A DNA stretch of 64,000 nucleotides from Thermoanaerobaculales bacterium (GTDB taxonomy: Bacteria > Acidobacteriota > Thermoanaerobaculia > Thermoanaerobaculales > Sulfomarinibacteraceae): positions 580,507 through 644,506 of the forward strand of contig DAOPQC010000001.1 in assembly GCA_035358815.1 (NCBI GenBank), in the 5' to 3' direction. Made by a program: the position numbers and the translations under genes. The notes under the pieces are model-generated. The model was given only the letters and a program-made list of their open reading frames with translations. It had not been told where the DNA came from and made no database searches. How positions within the stretch are numbered: the first letter of the stretch is position 1; each line of letters begins with the position of its first letter. Below, piece after piece: positions 1-9,316 of this stretch.

Positions 1-135
1 CTCCACCCGCCCGCTTCCGCTTCCGCGCCCGCTTCCGACTTCGTTCCCGTTCCCGTTCCCGATCCCGTTCCCGGGCCTCCACCCGCCCGCTTCCGCTTCC
101 GCGCCCGCTTCCGACTTCGTTCCCGTTCCCGGACG
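1..135. repeat. Tandemly duplicated GCTTCC/GTTCCC repeat unit
   Basis: A roughly 56-bp block starting CTCCACCCGCCCGCTTCCGC occurs at position 1 and again at 77, a 76-bp period. Each copy has a GCTTCCGC part followed by a GTTCCC hexamer array. With the GGGAAC array at 232-264 it could fold back as an inverted pair. No gene is supported before 338. Confidence 0.8.
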
Positions 136-231
136 TGGAATGATCCGTCGCTCCCCCTGCTCTCGGCGCAGGGCAACCGGCGCCGCTGCACCGCCAGACA
201 CGCCGATCGGGAATGAGACCGAAGACGGATT

Positions 232-264
232 CGGGAACGGGAACGGGAACGGGTACGGGAACGG
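232..264. repeat. GGGAAC hexamer array
   Basis: Five near-perfect CGGGAA/CGGGTA hexamers in a row. They are the reverse complement of the GTTCCC arrays at 1-135, so the two could form a long stem upstream of the gene at 338. Confidence 0.7.
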
Positions 265-337
265 TCAGGGAGTCGAGCGCTCCGGCAGTCGGCTCTCCTC
301 CCGTGCTAGCATTGGGGGTCGAAGGACGGAGGGGGAG

Positions 338-742
338 ATGAGGGACGGATCGCGCGGAGCCGTCGTGCTCCGATACCGCGACGGGCACGCGCTGCGGTGC
401 AATCTGACCAAGGAGTTCACGCCCGCCGATCGGCTGGTCGAGGCGACCACGGACGACGGTGACCGGGTCCACGTCGAGATCGATGACCTCAAGGCGGTCT
501 TCTTCCTCAAGAACCAGGCCCGCCGCGACGCCGAGATGCACCTCGGCCGGTCGTCGGACGAGGGGCGGGGCGGGGCGGTGGCGACGGTCGAGTTCTTCGA
601 TGGCGAGGTCATCCGGGGGCGGATGGAGTCGTACTCGGTGGCCGACAGCGGCTTCTACCTCTACCCGGTCTCGGTCGACAGCAACAACCGGCGGATCTTC
701 GTGGTCGCGAGGTCGCTGCGCACGCTGTCGATCGACGGCTAG
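338..742 (+). CDS. DUF6982-like conserved protein
   Basis: A 134-aa soluble protein. The ATG at 338 is preceded by a strong GGAGGGGGAG ribosome-binding site, and upstream in-frame sequence is repeat-derived Gly/Asn codons. It contains two copies of a small beta-rich unit (VVLRYRDGHALRCN near residue 9 and ATVEFFDGEVIRGRM near 80), each with a central D-G turn. The second ends in a NNRRIFVV strand typical of DUF6982-like domains, which often end acidobacterial and deltaproteobacterial regulatory proteins. Here the domain stands alone, with no receiver or PilZ domain visible. It is followed 3 bp later by the LolA-like gene, so the two are probably co-transcribed. The biochemical role is unknown; the family assignment is from memory of the motif. 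Confidence 0.75.
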   Translation: MRDGSRGAVVLRYRDGHALRCNLTKEFTPADRLVEATTDDGDRVHVEIDDLKAVFFLKNQARRDAEMHLGRSSDEGRGGAVATVEFFDGEVIRGRMESYSVADSGFYLYPVSVDSNNRRIFVVARSLRTLSIDG

Positions 743-745
743 GCC

Positions 746-1438
746 GTGGCCCGTCGCAGGCGACCGACCGGCGTCGTCGCGGCGGTGGCCACGGCCGCCC
801 TGCTGGCCACCGGCCCCGCGGCGAGCCAGGAAGGGCCGATCGCCGTTCTCGAGTCCCTGGCCGGTGCGCTCCGCGCGCGCCCGGTGTGGACGGCTTCCTA
901 CCACCAGGAGTTCGTGCCCGCCGGCATGACCGCCGGCGAGCAGGTCGACGGCGACGTGTGGGTCGGCTGGCCGGACCGTGCGCACTTCCGTTCGGGGGAC
1001 CCGACCCTGCGCATCATGGGCCTCGACGGCCGGCTGGTGCGGCTCGTCGACCTCGACCTGCCGACCTGTGAGGATCACCGTCTGGACGACGACGAGTGGG
1101 CCAGGATTCCGCTCGCCGCCGTGCTCGATCCGCAGGCGGCGGTCGACCGCTTCACGGTGCTCGGCATCGGTGAGCGAGGCGTCGCGCTGGAGCCGCGGCG
1201 CCCCGGTGGGGTGGCTCGGGTCGAGGTCCACCTGCGGGCCGACAACTTGCCCCTCGAGGTGGTGGTGATCGACCCTCAGGGCGCGACCAACCGGCTCAAG
1301 TTCGGGGCCTGGACGCCGCTCGAGCAGCCGCCGCCGGGCGGATGGCTGCCGCCGGCTCCCGCGGGAGTGGAGTGCACGGGCGAGGGCGCGGGACCCGGCC
1401 CGGGCGGCGACGCCGACCGTGGTAGACTCCGCCGATGA
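746..1438 (+). CDS. LolA-like periplasmic carrier protein
   Basis: A 230-aa protein with a GTG start and an N-terminal signal peptide (hydrophobic residues about 9-24, ending ATGPAASQ). The mature part has the LolA/LolB-like pattern: a helix with ALRARPVWTASYHQEF, then beta strands including GDVWVGWPDRAHFRS and IMGLDGRLVRLVDLD. LolA carries lipoproteins across the periplasm to the outer membrane. Sequence match is to fold pattern only, so the cargo is not known. The C-terminus is Pro/Gly-rich and low complexity. The stop overlaps the next start as ATGA, indicating translational coupling to the polyprenyl synthase. Confidence 0.65.
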   Translation: MARRRRPTGVVAAVATAALLATGPAASQEGPIAVLESLAGALRARPVWTASYHQEFVPAGMTAGEQVDGDVWVGWPDRAHFRSGDPTLRIMGLDGRLVRLVDLDLPTCEDHRLDDDEWARIPLAAVLDPQAAVDRFTVLGIGERGVALEPRRPGGVARVEVHLRADNLPLEVVVIDPQGATNRLKFGAWTPLEQPPPGGWLPPAPAGVECTGEGAGPGPGGDADRGRLRR

Positions 1439-2445
1439 CGTCGGCCGTCATCCGGTCGTTCCGCCAGGCGCAGCAGCTTCGCGAGGTCTTCGGCCCGATC
1501 TCAGATCGGCTGGAAGCCGTCGAGAGGTTCATCGCCAAGGAATTCGAGGCTGCCCAGCCGCTGGTCGCCGAGGTGGCAGGCTATGTCCTGTCGAGCGGCG
1601 GCAAGCGCATCCGCCCGGCGCTGGTGCTGCTGATCAGCCGCATGCTGGGCGCGAAGGGCGAGCGGGACGTCCGTTACGGGGCGGTGGTGGAGTTCATCCA
1701 CAGCGCGAGCCTGATCCACGACGACATCATCGACGAGTCGGACCTGCGGCGGGGAAAGCCGACGGCCAATCACCGTTGGGGGAACCAGGTCACGGTGCTG
1801 GTCGGGGACTGGCTGTACACGCGGAGCATGTCGCTCTGCCTCGAGTTCGGCGATGTCGAGATCATGCGGCTGCTGACGGCGGCGACGCTGCAGATGACCG
1901 AGGGCGAGATCATGGCCGACCGGGTGCGGTGGCGCCTCGACCTCGCCGAGGATCTGTACATCGACATCACGCGCCGCAAGACGGCCGAGCTGTTCGCGGC
2001 GGCGTGCGCGTTGCCCGCCCTGTTCCAGCCGGCCACCCTGCACCTCACGGAGCCGCTCGCCGACTTCGGCCGCGACCTCGGCCTCTGCTTCCAGCTCGTC
2101 GACGACCTCCTGGACTTCACCGCGACCCAGTCCAGGCTCGGCAAGCCGGTGCTCGCCGACCTCAGGGAGGGGCGCGCGACGCTCCCGATCATTCTCCTGC
2201 TCCCCCGCCTCGACCGCGACCAGCGCGCGCGCCTCGACCAGGTGGTCAGCAGCGGCAGCTTCGACGCGATGTCCGAAGAGGAGGTGCTCGAGCTCGTCCG
2301 CACCTCCGGCGTCCTCGACGAGGTCCGGCGGCGCGCCACCGCCCAGGCCGAGCTCGCCAGGCACCGGCTCAGCGGGCTGCCCGCGGGCCCCGAGCGGGAC
2401 GCCCTGATGCGGGCCGCCACCCTGCTCGTGACTCGCGAGATGTAG
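1435..2445 (+). CDS. ispB: Polyprenyl (octaprenyl-type) diphosphate synthase
   Basis: A 336-aa trans-isoprenyl diphosphate synthase that condenses isopentenyl diphosphate units onto an allylic primer to make the side chain of a respiratory quinone. The first aspartate-rich motif DDIID is in LIHDDIIDESDLRRGKPTAN and the second, DDLLD, in FQLVDDLLDFT; GGKRIRPALV near residue 55 binds diphosphate. Length matches IspB/HepT-type long-chain enzymes. Product chain length cannot be read from sequence here; the symbol is assigned by family resemblance. The start overlaps the upstream stop by 4 bp. Confidence 0.88.
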   Translation: MTSAVIRSFRQAQQLREVFGPISDRLEAVERFIAKEFEAAQPLVAEVAGYVLSSGGKRIRPALVLLISRMLGAKGERDVRYGAVVEFIHSASLIHDDIIDESDLRRGKPTANHRWGNQVTVLVGDWLYTRSMSLCLEFGDVEIMRLLTAATLQMTEGEIMADRVRWRLDLAEDLYIDITRRKTAELFAAACALPALFQPATLHLTEPLADFGRDLGLCFQLVDDLLDFTATQSRLGKPVLADLREGRATLPIILLLPRLDRDQRARLDQVVSSGSFDAMSEEEVLELVRTSGVLDEVRRRATAQAELARHRLSGLPAGPERDALMRAATLLVTREM

Positions 2446-2473
2446 GGGGCCCCCTCCCGTCAAGGGGGCGGCG

Positions 2474-2526
2474 GTTGGGGGATAGGGGACAGCGCCCGCC
2501 CGTTCCCGGTCCCGTTCCCGAACCCA
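2474..2526. repeat. Composite 3'-end repeat: GGGGATAGGG plus CCGTTC array
   Basis: Directly downstream of ispB and in the same orientation lies GGGGATAGGGGACAG followed by GCCCGCCCGTTCCCGG and further GTTCCC units. The same order is found behind several other genes in the window. The rest of 2446-2676 shows no gene. Confidence 0.7.
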
Positions 2527-2676
2527 TGCCGGGTCCCAGTCCACCGGCCTCAATTCGCCGAGGTTTGACCCGTGGCCGCATCCGAAGCCCGCGAATGCCC
2601 GCCGACGATGAACATCGATGTGACGACTGACTGTATGGTGGTTTTGCTGGATCCGCGCCGTGAAATCAGCGGAGAA

Positions 2677-3012
2677 TCAGGCCCAGGTTCTCAGCAATCG
2701 GTTGAGCGATGCGTGAGCTCGCTGCGCGTGCGGATGCGCGAGATCGTGTCCGCAGAGTGTGATGACCTTTCGATAGCATTGCACGGCAGACAGGTCATCT
2801 TCGTGGCAATGGTGGCGCAGGAACCCCTTCATGAGCCAGGCCTCGGTGTGATGGGGATCGACGTCGAGAATTCGGTCGAGAAAGATCTCAGCAACGTGCC
2901 AGCGTTCTTCGGATATTGCGCGGGCGACGTGACGCCGGTAGACGCGGATCATCGAATCGTCGCGAGAGGTCTCGTCAGTCGAGTGAGGCTTGAGAAAGCT
3001 GACCGACAACAT
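2677..3012 (-). CDS. Small TPR-like protein
   Basis: A 111-aa protein with one clear tetratricopeptide-type helix pair (AEIFLDRILDVDPHHTEAWL near residues 41-60) and a partial second unit (AVQCYRKVI). No signal peptide or membrane segment. TPR units bind protein partners; none can be named. It is divergent from dnaE, separated by a 243-bp AT-richer spacer. Start choice is uncertain: the ATG at 3012 and a second ATG at 2952 both lack a good ribosome-binding site. Base composition is slightly lower in GC than its neighbours. Confidence 0.65.
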   Translation of the reverse strand: MLSVSFLKPHSTDETSRDDSMIRVYRRHVARAISEERWHVAEIFLDRILDVDPHHTEAWLMKGFLRHHCHEDDLSAVQCYRKVITLCGHDLAHPHAQRAHASLNRLLRTWA

Positions 3013-3025
3013 GCTTGTCACAGGA

Positions 3026-3054
3026 ACGATGACGAAGTGTGACGGAGATGTCAA
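3026..3054 (-). promoter_or_regulatory. Possible sigma-70 promoter for the TPR gene
   Basis: A perfect TTGACA on the minus strand (3049-3054) lies upstream of the TPR gene with a weak -10-like CATCGT 17 bp on. It would leave a very short leader for the ATG at 3012, which slightly favours the ATG at 2952. Confidence 0.3.
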
Positions 3055-3255
3055 GTGTTTTCTGTGAATATTGCGGAGTTTTTCTCGGAAAATTCGACGG
3101 CGACTGACGCGAAAATGTCCAGCGAGCTGGGCTGGCGGGTGCGCCATGGCTGACGGCGGGCCCTGGCGGGCGGCTGGCTGGGGCGGATCGCGGAGGTTGG
3201 CGATGGTGGTGGCGGCCAGTGGGGCGGGGCCGCGAGGCCGGGGTATGATGGCGCC

Positions 3256-6200
3256 ATGAGCCCGACCGCGGCCCGGCGGCAGTTCGTGCACCTGCACGTG
3301 CACACACACTTCTCGCTGCTCGATGCGACGATCCGCATCGACGAGCTGGGCAAGCAGGTGGCCGCACTCGGGATGCCGGCGGTGGCCGTGACCGACCACG
3401 GCAATTTGTTCGGCGCCTTCCAGTTCCATGGCGCCGCCCTGGCCGAGGGCATCCGCCCGGTGATCGGCTGCGAGGTCTACGTCGCGCCCGGCGATCATCG
3501 CGACCGGTCGCCGGCGCCAGGGCGCAGGCGACCGTATGACCACTTGGTGCTGCTGGCCGAGAGCGACCTCGGGTATCGCAACCTGGTGCGGCTGGTGAGC
3601 CTCGGGTACCTGGAGGGCTTCTACCACAAGCCGCGGATCTCGAAGACGCTCCTCGCTGACCATGCCGAGGGGCTGATCGGGCTGTCGGCGTGCCTGTCCG
3701 GCGAGCCTTCCCGCCTCCTGCTGTCTCGCGATCCGGGCGGGGCTCGCCGGGTCGCCGAGGCGTACCGCGAGATCCTCGGCGCCGACGGCTTCTACCTCGA
3801 GATCCAGGACCACGGCCTCGCCGACGAGGCGCTGGTCAGGGCCGGTTTGGGGGAGCTGTCGCGGGCGACCGGCATACCGCTGGTGGCGACCAACGACTGC
3901 CACTTCCACCGGCGGGAGGACACCTTCGCCCACCGGGTGCTGCTCGGCATTGGCCAGAACCGGACACTCGAGGACCTGGACTACCCGTATAACGCCGAGT
4001 TTTACGTGAAGTCCGCAGACGAAATGTACGAGCTATTCTCGGAGTATCCGGGCGCGTGCGAGGTCACGACCGAGATCGCGTCGAGGTGCCACGTACTGTT
4101 CGACAAGGAGACCCTCCACCTGCCCCGATATCCGGTTCCGGAGGGGCACACTCTGGAGAGTTTCCTGACCGAAGTCGCAACCTCCGGGCTCGAGCTGAGG
4201 CTCGCAAAAAGGGGACCGAGGCGCGCGGCCGACGGCGTGTACCGCGCGCGACTGACCCAAGAGCTTTCGATCATCAGCAAGATGGGTTTCCCTGGGTATT
4301 TTCTGGTGGTCTGGGACTTCATCCGGTACGCCAGAGAGCATGGTATTCCGGTCGGCCCTGGCCGCGGATCGGCGGCTGGCTCGGTGGCGTCGTTTGCCCT
4401 CGGAATCACGGATGTAGATCCGCTGGAGTACGACCTTCGATTCGAGCGATTCCTGAATCCCGATCGGATTTCGATGCCCGATATTGACATCGATTTCTGC
4501 CAGCGCCGACGGGATGAGGTCATCGAGTACGTGCGTGACCGCTTCGGCAAGGACTCGGTCTCGCAGATCGCGACCTTCAACATCCTCAAGGCGCGCTCGG
4601 CGGTGCGGGACGTGGGCCGGGTGATGGGGATGCCGTTCGGCGACGTCGATCGGATCGCCAAGCTGATCCCGGAGGACTTCAACATCACCGTCACTCAGGC
4701 GCTGGCGGACTCCCCGGAGCTGAAGGCGCTGGCGGAGGGGGACGACGACGTCCGCCAGCTCGTCGAGACCGCGTCGCGCCTGGAGGGCCTGGCACGCCAC
4801 TGCGGGGTCCACGCGGCCGGGGTCGTGATCGCGCCCGAGCAGCTCGTCAACCTGGTGCCGCTGATCAAGACCGCCAACGGCGAGGTCTGCACCCAGTTCG
4901 ACAAGGACGACGTGGAGGCCCTCGGCCTGCTCAAGATGGACTTCCTCGGCCTGCGCACCTTGACCGTGATCGCGGACGCCCTGGAGTCGATCCACGCCAC
5001 CGCCGACCCCGACCTCGACCTCGCCTCGATCCCGTTCGACGACCCCGCGGTCTACGACCTCTTCTCGGCTGGAGACACCGACGGCATCTTCCAGTTCGAG
5101 TCGTCAGGCATGCGGGAGGTGCTGCGCAAGGTGCAGCCGCGCGCCTTCCTCGACCTCGCCGCCCTCAACGCGCTCTACCGCCCGGGGCCGATGCAGTTCA
5201 TCGACGACTACTCCGACCGCAAGCACGGCCGCAAGCAGATCACCTACATCTTCCCCGAGCTCGAAGGGATCCTCGGCGAGACCTACGGGATCATCGTCTA
5301 CCAGGAGCAGGTGATGCGGATCGCGGTCGAGATCGCCGGCTTCTCGATGGCCAAGGCGGACACCCTGCGCAAGGCCATGGGCAAGAAGATCCAGGAGATG
5401 ATCGACCGCGAGGGCGAGAACTTCCTCCGCGGCGCCGTCGACCACGGCTTCCCCAAGGACAAGGTCCGCCAGCTGTGGGAGCAGATCGTCCCCTTCGCCA
5501 AGTACGGCTTCAACAAGTCGCACTCGGTGGCCTATGCCCAGGTCGCGTACCTGACCGCATTCCTGAAGGTCCACTACCCGGCCCACTTCATGGCGGCGAT
5601 GCTGACCTCGGAGGTCGCCAACACCGACAAGCTCCACCAGTACCTGGGCCGTTGCCGGCAGATGCGCCTCGACATCCTGCCGCCGGACATCAACGCCTCC
5701 GCGCAGCACTTCACCGTCGAGGGCGGCGGCATCCGCTTCGGGCTGAGCGCCATCAAGGGGGTCGGCGACGCCGCCGTGGAGCCGATCCTGGCGGCGCGCG
5801 CCCGCCGCGGGCGGTTCGACTCGATCTCCGACTGCCTGCGCTCGCTGCCGGCGCGGGCCGTCAACCACAAGGTCATGGAGTGCCTGGTCAAGGCGGGCTG
5901 CTTCGACGGCCTCGGCGTGGCCCGCAAGCCGCTGCTCGAGCACCTGTCGGAGCTGATGGAGCTGACCGCCAGGGAGCGCGAGCAGAGCGAGCTCGGGCAG
6001 GGCTTCCTGTTCGAGGACTTTCGGTCCGACAGCTTCGAGAGGTCGCTCCGGGGCGCCGCCGAGGGCGAGGAGGCCGAGCGCCTGGGTTGGGAGCGGGACG
6101 TGCTCGGGTTCTTTCTGTCCGGGCACCCGCTCGACGGCTACGCCGACCAGCTCCGGCGGTTCGCCGACTGCCCGGTCGCCGAGCTGCCGCAGCGGCTCGC

Positions 6201-6816
6201 GGCCGGAGCGGAGCGGGTTACGGTCGCCGGCCTGGTGAGCGGCCTCAAGGTGATCCCGATCAAGCGGGGCGGACCGAACCACGGCCGCCGGATGGGGGTC
6301 TGGGAGCTGGAGGACGCGAGCGGCAGCGTCCGCGTGGTTGCCTTTCCGGACGCCTTCGACCGCGCCGAGCGCGCGCTGGCCGACGGCAGCGCGGTGCTGG
6401 TGGTGGCCACGCTGAAGGGCGAGGGCGACCACGTCGAGCTGTCGGCCGAGGAGGTGAGCAGCCTGGACGGGCTGGCCGAGAAGCGCGCCGCCGCGCTGCG
6501 GGTGGTCGTCGATCTGGACGAGGCCGACCAGGCGTCGCTCGAGGAGCTGCGGGAGTTCCTGCTCGACCACCCGGGCGACCTCTCGGTCCGCTTCGAGCTG
6601 CTGCGCCGGGGCCGCTTCCGCGCCCGCCTGGTGCCGCCGCCGGCGCTCACCGTCGACGGCTCCGAGGAGACCCGGGACGCCCTGAAGGAGCGGCTCGGCA
6701 GCGGCTGGTGCGAGTTCGAGTACGACACGCCGGCCCGCAACGGCGGCAGCCGGCCGCGACCGGCGCCGCCGCCGGCCGACGAGGGCGACGGCGACCCGCT
6801 CGGTCCCGTGAACTGA
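3256..6816 (+). CDS. dnaE: DNA polymerase III alpha subunit
   Basis: The 1186-aa replicative polymerase catalytic subunit. The N-terminal PHP domain has HLHVHTHFSLLDATI (residues about 12-26) and VTDHGN. The palm carries the metal-binding PDIDIDF motif near residue 407, preceded by GPGRGSAAGS. A helix-hairpin-helix region follows, then an OB-fold (VTVAGLVSGLKVIPIKRGG near 990). Length and order match DnaE1. The ATG at 3256 directly precedes the conserved PHP start. Codon use in about 3985-4520 has many A/T third positions (tat, ttt, att, gta, aaa) compared with the strongly GC-ending rest, suggesting a recombined patch, though the reading frame and motifs are intact. Confidence 0.97.
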   Translation: MSPTAARRQFVHLHVHTHFSLLDATIRIDELGKQVAALGMPAVAVTDHGNLFGAFQFHGAALAEGIRPVIGCEVYVAPGDHRDRSPAPGRRRPYDHLVLLAESDLGYRNLVRLVSLGYLEGFYHKPRISKTLLADHAEGLIGLSACLSGEPSRLLLSRDPGGARRVAEAYREILGADGFYLEIQDHGLADEALVRAGLGELSRATGIPLVATNDCHFHRREDTFAHRVLLGIGQNRTLEDLDYPYNAEFYVKSADEMYELFSEYPGACEVTTEIASRCHVLFDKETLHLPRYPVPEGHTLESFLTEVATSGLELRLAKRGPRRAADGVYRARLTQELSIISKMGFPGYFLVVWDFIRYAREHGIPVGPGRGSAAGSVASFALGITDVDPLEYDLRFERFLNPDRISMPDIDIDFCQRRRDEVIEYVRDRFGKDSVSQIATFNILKARSAVRDVGRVMGMPFGDVDRIAKLIPEDFNITVTQALADSPELKALAEGDDDVRQLVETASRLEGLARHCGVHAAGVVIAPEQLVNLVPLIKTANGEVCTQFDKDDVEALGLLKMDFLGLRTLTVIADALESIHATADPDLDLASIPFDDPAVYDLFSAGDTDGIFQFESSGMREVLRKVQPRAFLDLAALNALYRPGPMQFIDDYSDRKHGRKQITYIFPELEGILGETYGIIVYQEQVMRIAVEIAGFSMAKADTLRKAMGKKIQEMIDREGENFLRGAVDHGFPKDKVRQLWEQIVPFAKYGFNKSHSVAYAQVAYLTAFLKVHYPAHFMAAMLTSEVANTDKLHQYLGRCRQMRLDILPPDINASAQHFTVEGGGIRFGLSAIKGVGDAAVEPILAARARRGRFDSISDCLRSLPARAVNHKVMECLVKAGCFDGLGVARKPLLEHLSELMELTAREREQSELGQGFLFEDFRSDSFERSLRGAAEGEEAERLGWERDVLGFFLSGHPLDGYADQLRRFADCPVAELPQRLAAGAERVTVAGLVSGLKVIPIKRGGPNHGRRMGVWELEDASGSVRVVAFPDAFDRAERALADGSAVLVVATLKGEGDHVELSAEEVSSLDGLAEKRAAALRVVVDLDEADQASLEELREFLLDHPGDLSVRFELLRRGRFRARLVPPPALTVDGSEETRDALKERLGSGWCEFEYDTPARNGGSRPRPAPPPADEGDGDPLGPVN

Positions 6817-6835
6817 ACGCCACCCACCGGAAGCC

Positions 6836-6967
6836 GGGAACGGGAACGGGACCGGGAACGGGAACGAGCGGGCGCGGATCCGGCTTCGCCTCCGGCTACG
6901 CCGTGACGGGAACGAGCGGGCGGTTGGGCCCTATCCCCCAGATCCTATCCCCTAGATCCTCCCCCTC
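6836..6967 (-). repeat. Composite 3'-end repeat behind penicillin-acylase gene
   Basis: Read on the minus strand, AGGATCTAGGGGATAGGATC and GGGGGATAGGGCCC are followed by CCGTTC hexamers. It overlaps the stop codon (TAG at 6952-6954) of the minus-strand gene. This is the same order and relative orientation as behind malQ. Confidence 0.8.
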
Positions 6968-9153
6968 AACACCTTGTACTCGCCGGCAAGCCAGCGCTTG
7001 ACGTCAGTCAGCCGGTGGCGCGAGAAGCGGCTGCCGGTGGGGCCGCCCGCCAGCACGGTGTGGGCCTCGTCCTGGGCGAGGTCGGTCACCATCCGCCACG
7101 ACGGGGCGAAGGTGGTGCGCCGGCCGTGGGCGGTGAGGATCCCGCCCTGGACGACCGTGGCCCGGTTGCCCGGCAGCTCGATCGGCCCGAGGTCGAAGCC
7201 GAGCCAGCGCGGCAGCTTGCCGCCGAAGAAGATGTCGGTCATCACCACCCGGCGGGTGGCGCCCCAGCGTGGGACCTGGTCGGGGTCGACGGCGGCGAGC
7301 TCTTGCTCGAGGACCCGGCGCAGCGCCGCATCCCGGCCTTCGCCGCCGAACCAGCGTGGGTCGCCGCCCAGGATCGCGTCGTCGAAGAGGTGGTAGAAGT
7401 CGGCCAGGATCGTGGTCGCCTCGACGATCGCGCGCCAGGCCTCGCGCCCGAACAGCCCGTCGCCGAACACCCGCGCGAGGATCGCGTGGTAGACCTGCTC
7501 GAAGAGCGTCGCGCCCCGCGAGCCGCAGTCGTAGCGGCGGTCCCAGCTCCGCAGCAGCCCGGCGGCCGGCAGCGCGGGCAGCAGCGGGTCGAGAACGGCC
7601 ATGAAGCGCTCGGCGTGTACCGAGTAGAGGTCGTTCTGCAGGCGCCGCATGTCCTCGATCGTCACCCGCGGGTTGGCCGCCAGCTGGGAGCAGATGCGAT
7701 CGTGCCGGTAGCTGGCCATCGGCAGGTTGACGGCGAGCGGCCCGCCCGGTGGGTTGAGCAGGTTGTTGGCGGTGGCGACGAAGCCCTCGGCCGGGTTCAG
7801 CCTCGACAGCAGGCGGGAGGGGTCGACCCAGCCGCGCCAGCGGTTGGCCTCCTCCGCGGCCGGCACCGGGTGGAGCCCGGAGTGGGCGCGGTCGGGCAGC
7901 CGGCCCGACTGCTGGTAGCCGATGTTACCGCCGCGGTCGGCGACCACCCAGTTGCAGGAGATCGTGATCGAGCGCAGCACCGCCTGCGCCTCGATGACCG
8001 ACCGCGCGGCGAGGACCCGCACGATCGCGTCGAGGCTGGGTGCGGCGCCGCCCCGCTGCGCCGACCAGGCCCGGGTCAGGTAGAGCCCGTCCTCGAGCAC
8101 CTCCCGGCGGGGGTCGGCCTCGAGGACGCCGAGGTCGTTCTCGCGGGTGGTGACCACGACCGGCTCGGCGCCCTTGCGCCGGACCTCCTCGCTCCGGACC
8201 TCGAGCGGCACCCAGCGTTCGCCGCGGCGCACCGCCCCGTCACGCACCTCCTCGACGAAGGAGTCGATCATGTCCATGAAGCCGTAGGTGAAGCCGAAGG
8301 CGATGTGCGAGGTGCGGCCCATGACCAGGCCCGGGACCCCGGGCATCGTGATCCCGATCCGGTAGTCGTCGCGGGTGTGCAGCACGGCCTCGTACCAGAG
8401 CGCCGGCAGCCGGTTGACCTCCATGTGCGGGTCGGTGGCGAGCAGGGCGGCACCGGAGGCGCTGCGCCCGGGCGAGACCGCCCAGTTGTTGCTCGCCGAC
8501 GCCCGCGCCGCCGCCGTCGCGAAGCGGACCGCGGCCGGCATCAGCGGCTCGACCCAGCGCAGCTGACGGAGCTGCTCGATCGTGGCCTGGTCCAGGCCGT
8601 CGAGGTGCGGCGCCAGCAGCCGGCGCAGGGGCTCGACCGGCACCCCCGCGCGGACCGCCTCGACGATCAGCTTCTCGAAGTCGAGCTGGGTCTGGGCGAG
8701 GCCGACGTAGGTCATGATCTTGATCGTCATCAGGACATCGGCCAGCCGCCATGGCTCGGGCCGGTGGCCAACGAGCAGCAGCTCGAGCGGCCGCCGCCGG
8801 TGGGCAAGGACCTCGTTGACCCCTGCCGCGTAGGCCTCGGCGAAGGCGCGGGCCTCGGCGCCGCACACCTCCTCGTCGGCGGCGACGTCGTGCGCGAAGC
8901 CCATGCCCCGCGACCACACGTCGACGCCGAGGGCCTCGTCGCTCGCCTGCAGGCACTCGGCGAGCCGCCCCTGGCCGATCAGCCGCAGCAGCTCCATCTG
9001 GACGAGGCGGTCGCGCGCGTGCGCCCAGCCCAGGCCGGTGGCGAGCCCCAGATCGTCGTCGGCCCACAGCTCGATGACGCCCTCGGGCGTCCGCCGCGCC
9101 TGGAGCCGGACCGGGCCGATGCGCAGGGCGCGGCGACGGTCACTGACCTTCAT
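6952..9153 (-). CDS. Penicillin acylase family Ntn hydrolase
   Basis: A 733-aa member of the penicillin/acyl-homoserine-lactone acylase family, which cleave amide bonds after self-processing to expose a nucleophile. The expected nucleophile is Ser221 in SASNNWAVSPGR, with DPHMEV downstream and the characteristic AHARDRLVQMELLR of the alpha subunit near residues 44-57. The start at 9153 has a GAGGGGG ribosome-binding site 5 bp upstream. Unlike most of the family it has no recognisable signal peptide: the N-terminus MKVSDRRRALRIG is polar. It may be cytoplasmic or use another route. Substrate is unknown. It is convergent with dnaE, and its last codons GRI plus stop lie in the composite repeat. 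Confidence 0.88.
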   Translation of the reverse strand: MKVSDRRRALRIGPVRLQARRTPEGVIELWADDDLGLATGLGWAHARDRLVQMELLRLIGQGRLAECLQASDEALGVDVWSRGMGFAHDVAADEEVCGAEARAFAEAYAAGVNEVLAHRRRPLELLLVGHRPEPWRLADVLMTIKIMTYVGLAQTQLDFEKLIVEAVRAGVPVEPLRRLLAPHLDGLDQATIEQLRQLRWVEPLMPAAVRFATAAARASASNNWAVSPGRSASGAALLATDPHMEVNRLPALWYEAVLHTRDDYRIGITMPGVPGLVMGRTSHIAFGFTYGFMDMIDSFVEEVRDGAVRRGERWVPLEVRSEEVRRKGAEPVVVTTRENDLGVLEADPRREVLEDGLYLTRAWSAQRGGAAPSLDAIVRVLAARSVIEAQAVLRSITISCNWVVADRGGNIGYQQSGRLPDRAHSGLHPVPAAEEANRWRGWVDPSRLLSRLNPAEGFVATANNLLNPPGGPLAVNLPMASYRHDRICSQLAANPRVTIEDMRRLQNDLYSVHAERFMAVLDPLLPALPAAGLLRSWDRRYDCGSRGATLFEQVYHAILARVFGDGLFGREAWRAIVEATTILADFYHLFDDAILGGDPRWFGGEGRDAALRRVLEQELAAVDPDQVPRWGATRRVVMTDIFFGGKLPRWLGFDLGPIELPGNRATVVQGGILTAHGRRTTFAPSWRMVTDLAQDEAHTVLAGGPTGSRFSRHRLTDVKRWLAGEYKVLRGRI

Positions 9154-9316
9154 GGCATCCCCCTCGTGACGGCTGCTCTGGCGCAGAGCATAGCAGCCGC
9201 CGCGGGCCGGATCGCCACTACCGGCGCGATCCTCGCAACATCGCGTGGATTCGACACGTTACACTGGCAGGCGCGCGGCTCACCGCGACGTCCGCTCGAC
9301 CGCCGGAGGTGCGTGC

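Noticed and set aside
2572..3042. 156-aa plus-strand frame over the TPR gene
   Set aside because: Composition is unremarkable and the minus strand has a clear TPR pattern, so this is a shadow.
3013..3933. Long minus-strand reading frame extending the TPR gene across the dnaE start
   Set aside because: It is the antisense of dnaE with Arg/Pro/His-rich composition; only the 2677-3012 part looks like protein.
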